Of a stretch of 37,409 nt of DNA, positions 6,307 through 15,891 are shown piece after piece (position 1 is the stretch's first letter; the number at the start of each line of letters is the position of its first letter). Made by a program: the position numbers and the translations under genes. The stretch is from Balneolaceae bacterium (GTDB lineage: Bacteria; Bacteroidota; Rhodothermia; Balneolales; Balneolaceae), in the NCBI GenBank assembly GCA_007693395.1, contig REDS01000120.1:1-37409 (forward strand), in the 5' to 3' direction. The notes under the pieces are model-generated. The model saw only the letters and a list, made by a program, of their open reading frames with translations, ran no database searches and had not been told where the DNA came from.

Positions 6307-7173
6307 TTACGGCGTTTTTGCAACGACAAATCTACTGTTGCCGTCGAGGTCTTTTATTAGAGTAGTTTGATTATAGAATGCAGCGGCAACTTTTTTTACA
6401 TCAGCTGCTGTTTTGTCATTGCATTCCAGGTAGAGAGATGCGTTCATTTTTGATGCATATTCAATAATGCATTCATAGATTTGCAGCGGGTTATTATGAA
6501 AGAGTGCAAGTTCAGGCTCGTAGTTAAGTACCTGGGCATTCATCTCAACTTTCTCTTCCGGTTTGATGTAGGGTGGATTGGATACAATCACATCAAAATC
6601 CATTTCTTTCAACTCAGTTGATTGATCGAGGTATAGTAAATCTGCCGAAAAAAAAGTTACGCCAACCCTGTTAAGCTCCGCGTTGTGTTTTGCGAGATCT
6701 ATTGCCGGTTGAGAAACATCGAGCCCAAAACAGTGCCATTCAGGAAACTCTTTATTTATCGCGATGGGAATACATCCGCTACCCGTGCCAATATCGAGCA
6801 GACGAACAGGTTGATTTTTTTTATCGGCAAAATCAGAAAGAATCAGGTCAACCAGTTGTTCGGTTTCGATACGGGGAATGAGAACATCTCGGGTAACGTT
6901 GATCTCGGTATTAAAAAACTGGGCAGATCCGGTAATGTATTGTAACGGTTCGAACTCCGCGCGGCGCTTTACCATGGGGCGGATGGCATTAAGTTCATCT
7001 CCGGAAAGTGGCCTGTCGAACTGCAGATATAAATCTAACCGTTTGCAATGTAGTGCTTCGGCGAGAATCCATTCAATGCTAAGCCGGGGGTCAGGAATGT
7101 TTTTCGATGCAAAATAGCTGGTAGCCCACTCCAGCAAGGAGAGTACGGTCCAGACGGTTGGAATTTTACCCAT
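6307..7173 (-). CDS. prmC: Peptide chain release factor N5-glutamine methyltransferase
   Basis: PrmC methylates the glutamine of the GGQ motif in RF1/RF2 using S-adenosylmethionine. The 288-residue product has the N-terminal helical domain, then PLQYITGSAQFF (about 76-87), VLIPRIETE (97-105), the SAM-binding loop DIGTGSGCIPIAI (127-139) and the catalytic NPPY (199-202), followed by YEPELALF. Length is normal. It is read toward the origin and dnaA and lies 18 bp after the small unknown gene ending at 7192, so the two are probably one transcript. Confidence 0.95.
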   Translation of the reverse strand: MGKIPTVWTVLSLLEWATSYFASKNIPDPRLSIEWILAEALHCKRLDLYLQFDRPLSGDELNAIRPMVKRRAEFEPLQYITGSAQFFNTEINVTRDVLIPRIETEQLVDLILSDFADKKNQPVRLLDIGTGSGCIPIAINKEFPEWHCFGLDVSQPAIDLAKHNAELNRVGVTFFSADLLYLDQSTELKEMDFDVIVSNPPYIKPEEKVEMNAQVLNYEPELALFHNNPLQIYECIIEYASKMNASLYLECNDKTAADVKKVAAAFYNQTTLIKDLDGNSRFVVAKTP

Positions 7174-7191
7174 ATAAGTTAAAAGAAAAAA

Positions 7192-7587
7192 TCAGATTTC
7201 GTCTGAATCTTCTTGCTCTTCTTTTTCTACTTCTTCCTGAAGTGACAGGCCGAATCGTTTTGAGTAATCCATAATAAAATCCACAACATCCGATTCAACA
7301 TTTTTCTCCTCGGAAAGTGAGCTGCCACGAAATCCCATTCTGCCACCGGACTTTTTAAGCTCAATTCGATTATGAGTAGGTGTACATTCAACCACGCAGG
7401 TTAGTGTAATTGTGGCATTGATCTGTTTTTCGAATTGCTCAAAAACAGCAACATAGATCTGATCAGCTGAATCAGAAGAGTTGAATTTATAAAGATATTT
7501 TGGCTCGAATTTATCTAATAACTTGGCAGGAAGGCTTCGAAGAGTACTATTGGGCCCGTAAACCAGGTATTTTGTAATTGTATTCAT
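7192..7587 (-). CDS. Unknown small protein, acidic C-terminus
   Basis: A 131-residue soluble protein I do not recognise. It begins MNTITKYLVYGP and has a mixed beta/alpha body (IYVAVFEQFEKQINATITLTCVVECT) suggesting a small alpha/beta fold. A Gly/Arg/Ser stretch (KKSGGRMGFRGSS, about 78-90) and a strongly acidic tail (EEVEKEEQEDSDEI) follow. There is no signal peptide or membrane helix. It starts an apparent two-gene minus-strand unit with prmC. Coding is supported by length, codon-like composition and tight spacing, not by homology. Confidence 0.7.
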   Translation of the reverse strand: MNTITKYLVYGPNSTLRSLPAKLLDKFEPKYLYKFNSSDSADQIYVAVFEQFEKQINATITLTCVVECTPTHNRIELKKSGGRMGFRGSSLSEEKNVESDVVDFIMDYSKRFGLSLQEEVEKEEQEDSDEI

Positions 7588-7795
7588 AATCTGTTAAAAC
7601 CCGAATGGAAAGTATAAATTAAATAGTAAGGGCATTTTTTCTGCATGAATAAAAGCCAATTTGCAACAATAATCAAATATGTATTGTAAAGAATTTAAAC
7701 CCTGATTGATAAATGCTGTATTTTATTTTCAATCAATGCAATGCCACAGTTAAATTTTTCGTTTATTTAGCAAATCAGACTATAAAATCCCCCAC

Positions 7796-8650
7796 ATGAT
7801 TCGATTAGCTATTGCCATTACACTATCCAGTATATTTTTTTTATTGCCGGCACTTGAAAATGCAGGTGCACAAACTTTAGAGCCGGAAGTAATTCAGACA
7901 CCACTGAATGTTTCTGTATTGCAGGATGAGTACAGAACTGGTTTTGGCTTCAATATTGTAATGAACAACTTTGGTTTTGGCGCCGGTACTGAGTTTCGCA
8001 CTGTTGTTGCACCACAAACAGAGCTTACGGCATCTTTAAGGATAACCGCATTAAGAGACCCAAGCGAGCAAACATTCACAGACTTCTTTTTTGGCCAACA
8101 AATAGTTCCCAATAAATTTAATCGGGCATTTGCATTCCCGTTAATGCTTGGTATAAGGCAAAGGCTGTTTGCAAGCACCATTCAGGAGGATTACCGGTTA
8201 TTTTTGAGCGCATCGATAGGTCCGGCTGCGGCATTCACATTTCCCTATTTTGATGATCCCGAAAACTTCGGCTATAGATTTACCGGTAATGAACTGATTC
8301 TTATTGGGGAAGAGCTTTTCAGGCTGCAGCCAACGCAGGTGAATGATATTTTTACCGGCTGGAGCAGCGGTGAATGGCTGTTTGGAGGTGCAGGCGAGTT
8401 TAAGATTGGCCTCGATATAGGCAGCAATTTTGCCCGGCTCAACAGTGTTGAATTTGGTTACTATTTCTACTATTTCCCGGATGCTGTTCAGTTAATGATG
8501 CCTAATCAGCCGGTTTTCCGTACAGACATTCCGCGCAATAACGTGGTACAAACAACGCCTGAAGGAGATATTCTTTTTGAACCGTTTTTTGAACCACAAA
8601 GCTTTTTCGGAACTCCTCAGATTACATTCACATTTGGCTGGTTCTGGTAG
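7796..8650 (+). CDS. Outer-membrane beta-barrel-like protein
   Basis: A 284-residue exported protein of unknown role. Residues 1-25 form a signal peptide (basic start, hydrophobic IAITLSSIFFLLPAL, cleavage near AGAQ). The mature part is rich in alternating aromatic/hydrophobic strands (TGFGFNIVMNNFGFGAGTEF, VEFGYYFYYF) and ends in TFTFGWFW, a final aromatic strand typical of barrel proteins recognised by BamA. It is flanked by unrelated genes: 208 bp of upstream AT-rich DNA should hold its promoter, and the HAD gene converges on it with a 13-bp gap. The specific barrel family is not recognised. Confidence 0.75.
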   Translation: MIRLAIAITLSSIFFLLPALENAGAQTLEPEVIQTPLNVSVLQDEYRTGFGFNIVMNNFGFGAGTEFRTVVAPQTELTASLRITALRDPSEQTFTDFFFGQQIVPNKFNRAFAFPLMLGIRQRLFASTIQEDYRLFLSASIGPAAAFTFPYFDDPENFGYRFTGNELILIGEELFRLQPTQVNDIFTGWSSGEWLFGGAGEFKIGLDIGSNFARLNSVEFGYYFYYFPDAVQLMMPNQPVFRTDIPRNNVVQTTPEGDILFEPFFEPQSFFGTPQITFTFGWFW

Positions 8651-8663
8651 ATTGATATCTGAT

Positions 8664-9338
8664 CTATAAATTTGGCAGATCATCTATCAATTCTCTCAGA
8701 TCGGTTAGCAGGAAATCGGGCCTGCTTTCACGAAGCTGTCCGGCATCAAAACTCCCGGTAGTTACCGCAACAGAGACTGCCCCAAAATGTTTTGCACACC
8801 GAACGTCGTTGGGAGTGTCTCCAATCACGACAAACCGCTCAGGTGGCGGGGTATGCCCTTTCAGTTGTTTGAAATCGTTTAGCGCCTCACCGGGAATATA
8901 TTTTCTGTCTGCGTGGTTGCAGCCAAAGCCACCAAAGTGAAAGGTGTCTTTGTAGCCCGCTGCGTTAACTTTGTAATAAGCTGATTCTCTGTAGTTTCCG
9001 GTACAGAGGCCCATTTCAAGGTTCTCTCTCTTGCCATAGTTAACAAGCTCTGTAGCCCCGCCAATACGTTCAGTATCATTTGGAGAGAAATTTTGCTTCA
9101 TATAGCAGAGATACTTTTTTCTTACCTCGTCATATACTTTAGCGCTGTTTACACTACCGGATGTTAAATGTGTGAATATTTCTCTATCTGTTCTCCCGGC
9201 AAACGAGTAGCTTCCATCTTCAAGCGGATTCGATTCTATTCCAAAATCGAGCAGTATTTCAGCGATTAAATTTCGGGTAAAAGCCCGCTTCACGTGCATA
9301 AGTGTGCCGTCGATATCAAAAAGAAGTATAGGTTTCAT
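8664..9338 (-). CDS. HAD-superfamily phosphatase (phosphoglycolate phosphatase-like)
   Basis: A 224-residue cytoplasmic hydrolase of the haloacid dehalogenase superfamily. Motif I is FDIDGTLM (residues 7-14; the first Asp is the nucleophile), motif II LCTGNY (about 110-115), motif III around the lysine in EALNDFKQLKG, and motif IV VIGDTPNDVRCAKHFG (about 170-185). A helical cap lies between motifs I and II. Layout and length fit Gph/PGPase-like enzymes, but HAD substrates are poorly predicted by sequence. It converges with the barrel gene and is divergent from eno, sharing a 73-bp promoter gap. Confidence 0.85.
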   Translation of the reverse strand: MKPILLFDIDGTLMHVKRAFTRNLIAEILLDFGIESNPLEDGSYSFAGRTDREIFTHLTSGSVNSAKVYDEVRKKYLCYMKQNFSPNDTERIGGATELVNYGKRENLEMGLCTGNYRESAYYKVNAAGYKDTFHFGGFGCNHADRKYIPGEALNDFKQLKGHTPPPERFVVIGDTPNDVRCAKHFGAVSVAVTTGSFDAGQLRESRPDFLLTDLRELIDDLPNL

Positions 9339-9378
9339 CGGTTTTACTTTATGGTAACAGTATTTAGCAGTATTTTGA

Positions 9379-10698
<1,320 letters not shown>

Positions 10699-10721
10699 TA
10701 ATTAGCCGATAAAACCATTCA

Positions 10722-11810
10722 ATGAAAAACCGTGCAGGAATTTTTGTGCTGATCAGCGCCGGTGTAATTATCGGTTTACTGATCGCTGAAATTCTTGTGC
10801 GGATTTTTTTGCCCCAAAACCGGCTCACTACCTGGATAGAGATGCACCCTGATGGTTTTATGATGAACCAAAAAGGAGTTACGGCTATCCATCACTTTAA
10901 CGAAAGAACCGCGGAGTACAGGCTGAATCAATTTGGCTTACGTGGGTATGAACATTCCCCCGGTAATGATCTGAACATTCTTTTTCTGGGCGACTCTTTT
11001 ACCTTCGGGCTGCTCCTGGCAGAAGAGGATACCTTTATTGCAACTCTGCAGGAGAAAGTAAATAGTGCCTTTCCGCAAAAAGGCATAAACCTGCTGAACG
11101 GAGGTGTTGGCGGTGCGGGATTAGCTGATTGGCCGCTGTGGCTGGAAGAGCTTGGCAATAGCATAGCACCTGATATGATTATCTATATGATGCATACCGC
11201 AGATATAGACCGTTCAATTTCAAAAAACCTTTTTGTTGTAAACGAAGCAGACTCCTCACTAATTCAAAGCCAGCGATGGGAACCCCGCCAATTTTTGATG
11301 AGAACCGGCAGGCAGGGTTGGTACAGGGCCCTTCAGAAACGATCTGACCTGATGAATCTGTTGGTTAGCATTGCGTGGGATAAATTCTATTTTAAAGATC
11401 AAACCAACGGCTTTAATCAGGAAACCACACAAGTGCCAATCCCCTCGGAAGAGCAGCGATATATTGAATCGGGTTACTCTGATCTACTCGGTTTGCTGCT
11501 ATTTGAAAGGCTGAGTAACTGGTGCGCAGAAAATGAGTGCACCATATCGGCGGCTACAACAGGTTTTTTTGGTTTCGGGGAGGAGAACTACTACACCTAT
11601 CCGTTCTACCAAAAAATCAGCAATCAAGGCCTGCTTTCAATGTCTTTCTTCGATAATACAAGGTGCATGGTTGATAAAACCGGTGGCAGTAAAGAGCAGA
11701 TCATCATTGAAGGGGATGGCCACCCGAATGAAAAGGGAGCAGCACGTATTGCAGAATGCTCCTGGCACTGGCTGCAGGAAGTCATCAGAGAGGTATCTGA
11801 TGAGAATTAA
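10722..11810 (+). CDS. Membrane-anchored SGNH/GDSL-hydrolase-like protein
   Basis: A 362-residue protein with an N-terminal hydrophobic helix (about 5-29) that is either an uncleaved anchor or a signal sequence. A periplasmic SGNH-type hydrolase domain follows. Block I is ILFLGDSFTFGLLL (Ser in GDSF, about residue 92), the GGVGGAG block (oxyanion Gly) lies at about 127-133, and block V GDGHPNEKGAARIAE near the C-terminus supplies the Asp/His pair. Such domains de-esterify or acetylate polysaccharides or lipids; the substrate is not readable. Its end overlaps the recF start by 11 bp, an odd pairing of an envelope enzyme with a DNA-repair gene. Confidence 0.8.
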   Translation: MKNRAGIFVLISAGVIIGLLIAEILVRIFLPQNRLTTWIEMHPDGFMMNQKGVTAIHHFNERTAEYRLNQFGLRGYEHSPGNDLNILFLGDSFTFGLLLAEEDTFIATLQEKVNSAFPQKGINLLNGGVGGAGLADWPLWLEELGNSIAPDMIIYMMHTADIDRSISKNLFVVNEADSSLIQSQRWEPRQFLMRTGRQGWYRALQKRSDLMNLLVSIAWDKFYFKDQTNGFNQETTQVPIPSEEQRYIESGYSDLLGLLLFERLSNWCAENECTISAATTGFFGFGEENYYTYPFYQKISNQGLLSMSFFDNTRCMVDKTGGSKEQIIIEGDGHPNEKGAARIAECSWHWLQEVIREVSDEN

Positions 11811-12930
11811 CACACTTGCGCTTGAAGGGTACAGAAATCATGAGAAAACGGTGGTTGATTTTTCCCCGCATTTAAATCTCATTACAGGTTCAAATGGTTC
11901 AGGCAAAACCAGCCTGATTGATGCCATCCACTACCTCTGTATGTCACGCAGTTTTGTGGCTTCGAGCGACAGATATGTGGTACATCATGACAGTAAATAT
12001 TTTATGATTCACGGCCACTTCGAGGGTGAGATCCGCGAGGCATTCAAAATTAGCTGTAGTTACAGCAGGGGAGAAGGAAAGAAAATTTTTGTGAACGATA
12101 GCCCTCTCGATCGGTTTTCAGATTTGATTGGACGGGTACCTGTGGTAGTACTGAGCCCGGAAGACCTGAAACTAACCAGCGAAGGCCCTGTAGAGCGCCG
12201 CTCGTTTTTGGATAGTATGATCAGCCAGATTTCACCGGCCTATTTACGGAGCCTCATCGATTACAGAAAAATCAGGAAGCAACGGAACAAACTGCTTCAG
12301 GAGCATAACGGCCCATTAAGCCTGCTGAGAACCTACCTTGAACCGTGGGATATGCAGCTTATTGCAACTGGCTCAAAAATCATAGAGAAACGGGCAGAGA
12401 TACTCGAAACCTTTAAAGATTACTTGTTGAATCAATACCAACAAATAACAGGGCACGATATACAGCCCTCGCTTGAGTATCAAACCATTGCACCGGGCCT
12501 AAAAACCGCAGAAGAAATTGCGGCTGAATTTACCAGGCAGATTCAGGATAACTTTGAAAAGGAAGCAGAGCGCCAGCAAACCATGATTGGGCCGCACCGG
12601 GATGAAGTGGTTTTCTATCTGGATGATGCAGAGCTGAGAAATTACGGATCGCAGGGGCAACACCGGCTATTCTCCATGGCGTTAAAAATGGCTCAGCTTT
12701 TCTACTATACCGATCAGCTTGATGACCGACCAATTATGCTCCTGGACGATCTTTTTGGTAATCTTGATCAGCAAAAAACAGATATTATCACCGAAGCACT
12801 TACGAAACACCCCGGGCAAACGTTTATAACTTCCGCATCCGAAAAGCCTTTTGATGAGGCTCTATTTCAGGGAAGCAGCGAGAATGCGTGGTTTACAGTA
12901 ACATCAGGCACGGTAACTCAAAAAGTTTAA
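11800..12930 (+). CDS. recF: DNA replication/repair protein RecF
   Basis: RecF is an SMC-like ATPase that, with RecO and RecR, loads RecA at gaps and stalled forks. The ATG at 11800 gives 376 residues, the normal family size, starting MRINTLALEGYRNH. A longer in-frame opening to 11533 would only add residues antisense-free but overlapping the SGNH gene, with no family likeness. Walker A is GSNGSGKTSLID (30-41), the DR/RF block is SPEDLKLTSEGPVERRSFLD (about 121-140), the signature motif is YGSQGQHRL and Walker B IMLLDDLFGNLD. It is followed after 1 bp by the DciA-like gene. Confidence 0.95.
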   Translation: MRINTLALEGYRNHEKTVVDFSPHLNLITGSNGSGKTSLIDAIHYLCMSRSFVASSDRYVVHHDSKYFMIHGHFEGEIREAFKISCSYSRGEGKKIFVNDSPLDRFSDLIGRVPVVVLSPEDLKLTSEGPVERRSFLDSMISQISPAYLRSLIDYRKIRKQRNKLLQEHNGPLSLLRTYLEPWDMQLIATGSKIIEKRAEILETFKDYLLNQYQQITGHDIQPSLEYQTIAPGLKTAEEIAAEFTRQIQDNFEKEAERQQTMIGPHRDEVVFYLDDAELRNYGSQGQHRLFSMALKMAQLFYYTDQLDDRPIMLLDDLFGNLDQQKTDIITEALTKHPGQTFITSASEKPFDEALFQGSSENAWFTVTSGTVTQKV

Positions 12931-12931
12931 C

Positions 12932-13228
12932 ATGGCATTTGGCAGACCTCCCAAACCGATTAATGAGCTCTTAAAGGAGTTTATGAAAAAAATTCCTCAG
13001 CAGTCTGAGCTGAAGCGGGGAATGGTGCTGCATCAATGGCGGGAAGTGGTAGGTGAGCAGATCAGTGCGGTAACAAAAAATCTTAAGTTTGAAGGCAACA
13101 AGCTCATTGTAACAGTAACCACCGAGGCGTGGCGGTACGAACTGCATGCAAACCGGTATTCCATAGCAAAACGGCTCAACGAAAAGGTTGAATCTAAAGT
13201 AGTTAAAGAAATTATTGTTCGAACATGA
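12932..13228 (+). CDS. DUF721 protein, DciA-like helicase operator
   Basis: A 98-residue protein consisting of the DUF721 domain: a helical start (PPKPINELLKEFMKKIP), the conserved VLHQWREVVGEQISAVT (about 32-48), LIVTVTTEAWRYELHANRYSIAKRLNE (about 67-93) and a final strand (KEIIVRT). In bacteria lacking DnaC/DnaI, DUF721/DciA proteins help load the replicative helicase DnaB. This copy is the short form without an N-terminal extension. It starts 2 bp after the recF stop, a common recF-DUF721 pairing, so co-expression is very likely. The helicase role is transferred from family knowledge. Confidence 0.85.
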   Translation: MAFGRPPKPINELLKEFMKKIPQQSELKRGMVLHQWREVVGEQISAVTKNLKFEGNKLIVTVTTEAWRYELHANRYSIAKRLNEKVESKVVKEIIVRT

Positions 13229-13254
13229 GCAGATAATATGTATTTTCGGTAGTC

Positions 13255-14262
13255 ATGAAATTTCTACACTTCATATCAGACCGCTTCAAGAGCTTTTTTT
13301 CGGGCAGTACCATTGCACGAACGGAAGAGACTGACTCCGGCACATTTCAAAGCCGTGAAAAAGTAATTGCGTTTACCATTGCTACTGTAATTGCGCTCTC
13401 TTTATGGTTTATTGTTAACCTCAGCCGGGATTTCAATATTACCATTCAGGTACCCATTCAGCTTACCAACCTGCCGGCAGATCTTACCATCAGCAATGAA
13501 ATTCCGGAAACAGCATCGGTTAACCTTACCGGCGAGGGTTGGAAATTAATTACGGTTTACGGCAATCCACCCAGAGTACTGGTTAATGCGGAACTGCAGC
13601 AGGTGAATTTAATCGACCAGATAAGAAATCAGGTTGGGGCATTTTCTGATTTAAATATTGTGCAAGTGGAGCCGGCGCAGCTTGTTATTGAAACTGAGCG
13701 AAAAGCTACAAAACGTGTTCCCCTCAGAAGCCTTGTTGATGTTAGCCTGCGTGATCAATACGGGTTTTTAAGTGACCCGGTTATTGTTCCCGATAGCGTT
13801 ACTCTTACCGGGCCGGAAACGGTGCTTGCCGATATCTCTGAATGGGAAACAGAACAGCTGGAAAAGAGCGGATTAACCCGAAGCACCGAAGCCGAGGTAA
13901 GAATAAGGCCGGGTTCACAGGGCGTAACGGTATCACCTTCATCGGCTACGGTTTCTCTGGAAATCGCTGAGTTTACCGAAGCCGAAATGCGCGTACCCAT
14001 CCGAACAAGAAACCTGCCCAGCGGCCGGGCGGTTACCTACAATCCATCAACCATTACTGTACGGTTTGATGTACCCCTGCACCAATTTTCGCAGGTGGAG
14101 GGCACGCGGCCTTTTCAGGCGTTTGTTGATTACAACGATATTGAAGGGGATAACTCCGGCAGGGTAACACCTGAAGTTGAGATTACGGAGACCGGATACA
14201 TTGTGCGCATCAGAAGTTTCCAGCCGCCAAGAGTGTCGTACTTTCGGGTAATTGAGGATTAA
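13255..14262 (+). CDS. YbbR-domain (CdaR-like) membrane protein
   Basis: A 335-residue protein with a short cytoplasmic head, one transmembrane helix (VIAFTIATVIALSLWFIVNL, about 36-55) and an extracytoplasmic chain of YbbR-like domains. Each domain is marked by strand patterns such as IQVPIQLTNLPADLTI, RVPLRSLVDVSLRDQYG and MRVPIRTRNLPSGRAV. In Firmicutes CdaR regulates the diadenylate cyclase CdaA; no cyclase gene is in this window, so the partner here is unknown. It follows the DciA-like gene by 26 bp and its stop overlaps the ispH stop by 4 bp on the other strand. Confidence 0.85.
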   Translation: MKFLHFISDRFKSFFSGSTIARTEETDSGTFQSREKVIAFTIATVIALSLWFIVNLSRDFNITIQVPIQLTNLPADLTISNEIPETASVNLTGEGWKLITVYGNPPRVLVNAELQQVNLIDQIRNQVGAFSDLNIVQVEPAQLVIETERKATKRVPLRSLVDVSLRDQYGFLSDPVIVPDSVTLTGPETVLADISEWETEQLEKSGLTRSTEAEVRIRPGSQGVTVSPSSATVSLEIAEFTEAEMRVPIRTRNLPSGRAVTYNPSTITVRFDVPLHQFSQVEGTRPFQAFVDYNDIEGDNSGRVTPEVEITETGYIVRIRSFQPPRVSYFRVIED

Positions 14263-15521
14263 ACCTGGCCCTGTTGCGCTTCAGTAGCGGTTTTTTCAAA
14301 CGGGCTGATTACCTCACTGATATCTCTTGAATCCGGGAAGAAATCAAGAATCTTCAGCAATACTTCATCCACAAGTACATCCGGGCAAGAAGCACCGGAA
14401 GTGAGTGCGATCTTTAAACCATTCTTATTAACCGGCAGCCACTTTTCAGTTGTGAGGATCTCCTTTTTCCACTGGTTAAAGTGCTGAATTTTTTCAGGGG
14501 AATCGAACTCACCGGCATCACGCACATGATATGTTGGGCAGTGGTGCTCAAGAATTTCCACAAGGTGCATGGTATTCGATGAGTTATACCCACCCACTAC
14601 AATGGCAATATCCGGTTTGGCATCAGCAAGAGCGTACGTAGCTGATTGATTCTCATTTGTTGCATAACAGAGCGTGTCGGATGTATCCGCAAAGTGATTT
14701 AATACCTCTTTCTCGCCGAATCGCTCGGCAGCAGCCTGTTTCAGAATATCCATTACCTCCTGCGTTTCGGTAGCCAGCATGGTGGTTTGATTGATGACCC
14801 CGAAAAACTCAAGGTCTTTCAGCGGATTGAATCCCTCGGTACACTTATGGCCAAAGTAGGTATTAAAATCATCCAGGGGCCGTTTTTCTGTTAGGATATC
14901 TGCAAGAATGTGCGCTTCATCCGGGTTTAGCACCACTACAACCGGCGAGTGATCAGCGCTGTGTGAGAAGGTGGCACGGGTTTCCTCATGGGTATGTTTA
15001 CCGTGTACAACCAGGCTGTACCCTTTTTTGCCAAGCTGATTGCCCCGCTTCCATACTTTTTCTACAAACGGGCAGGTTGTATTGTATTGATAGGGATCGA
15101 TACCGCGTTGCTGTAGCTTCTCCTGAATTTCAAGCGTAGTGCCAAATGCGGGTACAATCACAATATCATCGGCATTCAGCGAGCTGATTGGCACAAGCTC
15201 TGTGCCGTCTGTTTCAAACAGAAACTTAACACCTTTTGCCTGCAAATCTTCATTCACGGTTGGGTTATGAATCATCTCACTAAGCAGGTAGATATTTTTG
15301 CCGGCATTCTCCTCAACCGTTCGGTAGGCAATGTCGATAGCATTTTCCACTCCGTAACAAAAACCGAAGTGCCGGGGTATCAGGAAAGAAACCGGGCCAA
15401 AATTTAAAAGGGTGGGCTCGAGGTCTTTCTTGCGCGGATCTGTAATGGCATTTGCTTCTTTAACATTTTTAATGATGGGCGATTTGTACATCGCCGGTAT
15501 TTCAAACTTTTTGCGTGCCAT
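14259..15521 (-). CDS. ispH: 4-hydroxy-3-methylbut-2-enyl diphosphate reductase
   Basis: IspH (LytB) is the Fe-S enzyme that makes IPP and DMAPP in the last step of the MEP isoprenoid pathway. The three conserved iron-sulfur cysteines are in FGFCYGVENA (Cys55), NTTCPFVEKVW (Cys150) and SGASCPDVLVDEVL (near 380). Substrate residues include the His in EMIHNP and in VVHGKHTHEE. At 420 residues it is the long form with an N-terminal extension and an extra loop around 215-240, as found in Bacteroidota/Cyanobacteria-type enzymes, versus about 310 in Escherichia coli. It presumably has its own promoter in the 15522-15891 gap. Confidence 0.95.
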   Translation of the reverse strand: MARKKFEIPAMYKSPIIKNVKEANAITDPRKKDLEPTLLNFGPVSFLIPRHFGFCYGVENAIDIAYRTVEENAGKNIYLLSEMIHNPTVNEDLQAKGVKFLFETDGTELVPISSLNADDIVIVPAFGTTLEIQEKLQQRGIDPYQYNTTCPFVEKVWKRGNQLGKKGYSLVVHGKHTHEETRATFSHSADHSPVVVVLNPDEAHILADILTEKRPLDDFNTYFGHKCTEGFNPLKDLEFFGVINQTTMLATETQEVMDILKQAAAERFGEKEVLNHFADTSDTLCYATNENQSATYALADAKPDIAIVVGGYNSSNTMHLVEILEHHCPTYHVRDAGEFDSPEKIQHFNQWKKEILTTEKWLPVNKNGLKIALTSGASCPDVLVDEVLLKILDFFPDSRDISEVISPFEKTATEAQQGQV

Positions 15522-15891
15522 ATATTTTTTGGATTATTCTCTGCTTCAAAGATACAAACTCTGAAAATTAAACTCGGATGCTTCTTTTATGTAATTGATG
15601 AATGAACCTTAACAATGTTCGGTACTAAAATAATTTCAGAGAATCCGTTCGGAATGCGTACCTTTATGCAAACATTGTTCAACAATACCCTGTCTGATAC
15701 GTTTTCTGATACACTTTTTGAGCTCACCTTGTTCTTATTGTTACCTAAAACGCGCTTTAGCCGGGAGAGAATCTTCGGCATATAAAAAATCAAATGCGGA
15801 GAAATGCGCTGGTTGAACCAAACTTCAGAACATAACGGCTGTTGCGAAAGAGCGTAATTTTGCGAAGCCGAACAATTTATACTTTACACAG
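15522..15891. other. Intergenic region between ispH and the DEAD-box gene, possible small ORF
   Basis: This 370-bp divergent gap should contain promoters for both neighbours. It also holds a 68-codon minus-strand frame (15587-15793; from an internal Met it reads MPKILSRLKRVLGNNKNKV...) and a 57-codon plus-strand frame (15614-15784) over the same bases. Neither is recognisable, and overlapping frames of this size arise by chance. The bases just before the helicase ATG (TTTATACTTTACACAG) are A/T-rich. No RNA gene or clear hairpin was seen. Confidence 0.3.

Noticed and set aside
15587-15793. Small minus-strand frame between ispH and the helicase
   Set aside because: It overlaps a plus-strand frame of similar size; neither is recognised, so I mention it only within the gap entry.
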